Shown: piece by piece, positions 12,510-14,036 of the stretch | Numbering within the stretch: position 1 is the stretch's first letter | Layout: every line of letters begins with the position of its first letter | DNA from: Clostridia bacterium | GTDB taxonomy: Bacteria; Bacillota_A; Clostridia; Christensenellales; UBA1242 | Reading direction: 5' to 3' | Assembly: GCA_017938565.1 (NCBI GenBank) | Contig: JAGBBI010000227.1 | Location: forward strand, 1-14,036 | DNA: 14,036 bases | Program-made: the position numbers and the translations under genes | The notes under the pieces: model-generated | The model's database searches: none | What the model was told of the DNA's origin: nothing | Seen by the model: only the letters and a program-made list of their open reading frames with translations

Positions 12510-12538
12510 TTGATTTTTATAAATTTGTATTGTATAAT
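12510..12538 (+). promoter_or_regulatory. Promoter of tRNA-Ser
   Basis: TTGATT (12510-12515), 17-base spacer, TATAAT (12533-12538). Transcription would start near 12545, giving about 55 bases of leader before the tRNA. Confidence 0.7.
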
Positions 12539-12549
12539 TAACATCGCTA

Positions 12550-12568
12550 AATTGAACAAGGTTCAATT
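12550..12568 (+). repeat. Perfect inverted repeat in the tRNA-Ser leader
   Basis: AATTGAAC and GTTCAATT flank a 3-base loop, between the promoter and the tRNA 5' end. It could fold in the precursor RNA (processing or folding aid) or be a protein-binding palindrome. Confidence 0.45.
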
Positions 12569-12580
12569 ACCGACTTCATT

Positions 12581-14036
12581 TTAGCTTACATATACATATG
12601 GAGAGATGGCTGAGTGGTCGAAAGCGGCGGTCTTGAAAACCGTTGAGGGTGCAAGTCCTCCTGGGGTTCGAATCCCTATCTCTCCGCCAGATAATTGTCG
12701 TTTGAACGAAAAGTCAAACGGCAATTTTTTTATGTCATTTTCACTCATTTCTATATCTTGCTTATAAATTGTTGTGCCACCGTCATCTGGGTCGTCATCG
12801 GGGTTATTTTCAGGTCTATTATATATTTCAGTTGCAGGATTTAGACTTGTATTATAAACAATTGTAATTCGGTCATCAAATAGGTTAACTCTTGAAATAA
12901 AGTTATTAAAGAAATCATTTCTATCTCTTTTGCTTTCAAATCGCTGTTTAGCATAAATTTTTAAAAACTCAATAATTTTAGACTTTTCAAGTGGTTTAAG
13001 CTGATGACTTTCTTCATAAGCAATTTTCTCTTCAAGTTCTGCTTGTTCTTGTTCAAGTTTTAGCAATCTTTCTTGTGTTGACCTTGTATAAATACCTTTT
13101 TCAATAGCATCAAGCATAGAGTTTATTGCTCTTGTTTTTTCTTTTAATTCTTCTTGGAGTTTGATTAAAACATAGTTATTGGCAAGCTCACTATTAAACT
13201 TATCCACAACAACCGTTGCAATACTTTCAATGGTTTTAGGTTGTAAAACATATTCTTTTGTCTTTTCAAAAACAAAGTTTTCAATCTCATCTTTTTTAAC
13301 ATTATGTTTTGTACAATTGTTTGCTCGTTTCTTTTTACCAAAACATTTATAATATCTATGAACAACACCTGTTGAACTTGTTCCAGTTTCAGCAGTCATA
13401 AGATGGCCGCATTCACCACAATAAAGTTTTCCACTTAAAATATAAATATCTTCATCATCTATTTCTTTTCTTTGCCTATGCTTGTGTGAATCCATAATAT
13501 CATTACATTGTTTAAATATCTTTTCATCAACAATTGGTGGGAACACATTATCATACTCAATTTCGTTAATAATACACTTGCCAATATATTTAGGATTTCG
13601 TAACATTTTAGCAATTATGTTTAAAATCCAAACTCTGCCATATTTTGTTTTGAGACCTTTATTGTTTAAGTCAACAACTATTTCTTGTGCCTTCATGCCA
13701 TTAGCATAGTTTTCAAAAACTTGTCTTACAATAACACTTTCTTCTTCGTTTATCACATACTTTTTATTCTCAACATTATATCCATACAAGATATAACCAC
13801 CAATATAATTACCTTTAATCAAACTTTCTCTTATACCTCTTTTAACCTTTTGTGCTAATTCTCTGGAATAATATTCTGCCATACCTTCCAAAACAGATTC
13901 CATAAGCGAACCACTTGGCTCATCTGAAATATTTTCTTTTGCCGATAAAACCTTAATACCGTTTTTATGGAGAATATTTTTGTAGTGAGCACTATCATAT
14001 CTATTTCTTGCAAACCTATCTAATTGATAAACAATA
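12581..14036 (-). CDS. Large serine recombinase / integrase (N-terminus cut by window edge)
   Basis: The frame is open to the right edge; 484 codons are visible. It begins in the resolvase catalytic domain (YQLDRFARNRYDSAHYKNIL, then a stretch ending GSLMESVLEGMAEYYSRELAQKVKRG), lacking the catalytic Ser part, then the recombinase DNA-binding domain (GGYILYGYNV...IVRQVFENYANGMKAQEIVVDLNNKGLKT), a zinc ribbon (LYCGECG...YYKCFGKKKRANNC, bases about 13313-13420), and a coiled coil (about 12995-13165), the standard large serine recombinase order. Such enzymes cut and paste mobile elements between attP and attB. After an Asp-Pro-rich stretch (NNPDDDPDDGG) the frame runs through the tRNA-Ser terminator and the whole antisense tRNA, ending in TAA at 12583-12581. 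That last part is probably host DNA fused at the junction, so the native C-terminus is uncertain. Confidence 0.88.
   Translation of the reverse strand, partial: IVYQLDRFARNRYDSAHYKNILHKNGIKVLSAKENISDEPSGSLMESVLEGMAEYYSRELAQKVKRGIRESLIKGNYIGGYILYGYNVENKKYVINEEESVIVRQVFENYANGMKAQEIVVDLNNKGLKTKYGRVWILNIIAKMLRNPKYIGKCIINEIEYDNVFPPIVDEKIFKQCNDIMDSHKHRQRKEIDDEDIYILSGKLYCGECGHLMTAETGTSSTGVVHRYYKCFGKKKRANNCTKHNVKKDEIENFVFEKTKEYVLQPKTIESIATVVVDKFNSELANNYVLIKLQEELKEKTRAINSMLDAIEKGIYTRSTQERLLKLEQEQAELEEKIAYEESHQLKPLEKSKIIEFLKIYAKQRFESKRDRNDFFNNFISRVNLFDDRITIVYNTSLNPATEIYNRPENNPDDDPDDGGTTIYKQDIEMSENDIKKLPFDFSFKRQLSGGEIGIRTPGGLAPSTVFKTAAFDHSAISPYVYVS
12600..12689 (+). tRNA. tRNA-Ser(UGA), CCA encoded
   Basis: A 90-base class II tRNA. 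The acceptor stem GGAGAGA (12600-12606) pairs with TCTCTCC (12679-12685), then discriminator G and an encoded CCA. The anticodon loop CTTGAAA gives anticodon TGA at 12634-12636, reading UCA and other UCN codons. The long variable arm (TTGAGGGTGCAAGTCCTCC) is typical of tRNA-Ser, and the T loop TTCGAAT is standard. It has its own promoter and terminator, so it seems intact and functional although a serine recombinase frame runs antisense through it. Confidence 0.97.
12693..12731 (+). terminator. Terminator of tRNA-Ser
   Basis: A 13-bp stem, 12693-12705 with 12714-12726, containing one G-T pair and an 8-base loop, runs into T7 (12725-12731). It starts four bases after the tRNA CCA and lies within the antisense recombinase frame. 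Confidence 0.85.

Noticed and set aside
12581..12735. C-terminal 'domain' of the recombinase
   Set aside because: These residues are the translated complement of tRNA-Ser and its terminator, so no protein function is assigned.

Overview
This is an AT-rich window of compact bacterial chromosome. Gene order, Shine-Dalgarno sites, sigma-A type promoters, the encoded CCA of the tRNA and the protein families point to a low-GC Firmicute, probably an anaerobic Clostridia-type gut organism; that placement is inference. It holds 12 protein genes (two cut by the window edges) and one tRNA. No CRISPR array, rRNA or insertion sequence was seen.

Left part (1-5570): the 3' end of a glycolipid-type glycosyltransferase converges on a tRNA-thiolation gene (TtcA family). 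Upstream of ttcA, on the same strand, lies a two-ATPase ABC-F protein that appears to be transcribed without a leader. Diverging from the ABC-F gene is a two-gene operon, an unrecognised 273-aa protein and a class I methyltransferase. A perfect 14-bp palindrome lies on the -35 of that operon's promoter, between the two divergent promoters.

Middle part (5570-9900): a 955-aa membrane-anchored or secreted right-handed beta-helix protein (pectate-lyase-like) with a cysteine cluster just before the helix; a 136-aa orphan gene behind a perfect consensus promoter; and mscL with a long charged insert before its C-terminal helix.

Right part (9900-14036): a strong promoter drives a 101-aa unknown protein and an SGNH-hydrolase-like protein whose block V histidine is replaced by Phe. 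Facing them is a translationally coupled pair, an HD-domain phosphohydrolase and a YkgJ-type cysteine-cluster protein. The window ends at tRNA-Ser(UGA), with its own promoter and terminator, against which a large serine recombinase is placed; the recombinase reading frame runs antisense through the whole tRNA. This is probably one boundary of an integrated element that continues to the right.

All four convergent gene junctions carry one bidirectional hairpin terminator. Two of these hairpins are built from the last codons of a gene. I saw no clear multi-gene novel system. The best leads are the ABC-F / orphan / methyltransferase divergon, the 101-aa plus degenerate-SGNH operon, the cysteine-cluster beta-helix protein and the tRNA-Ser recombinase junction.
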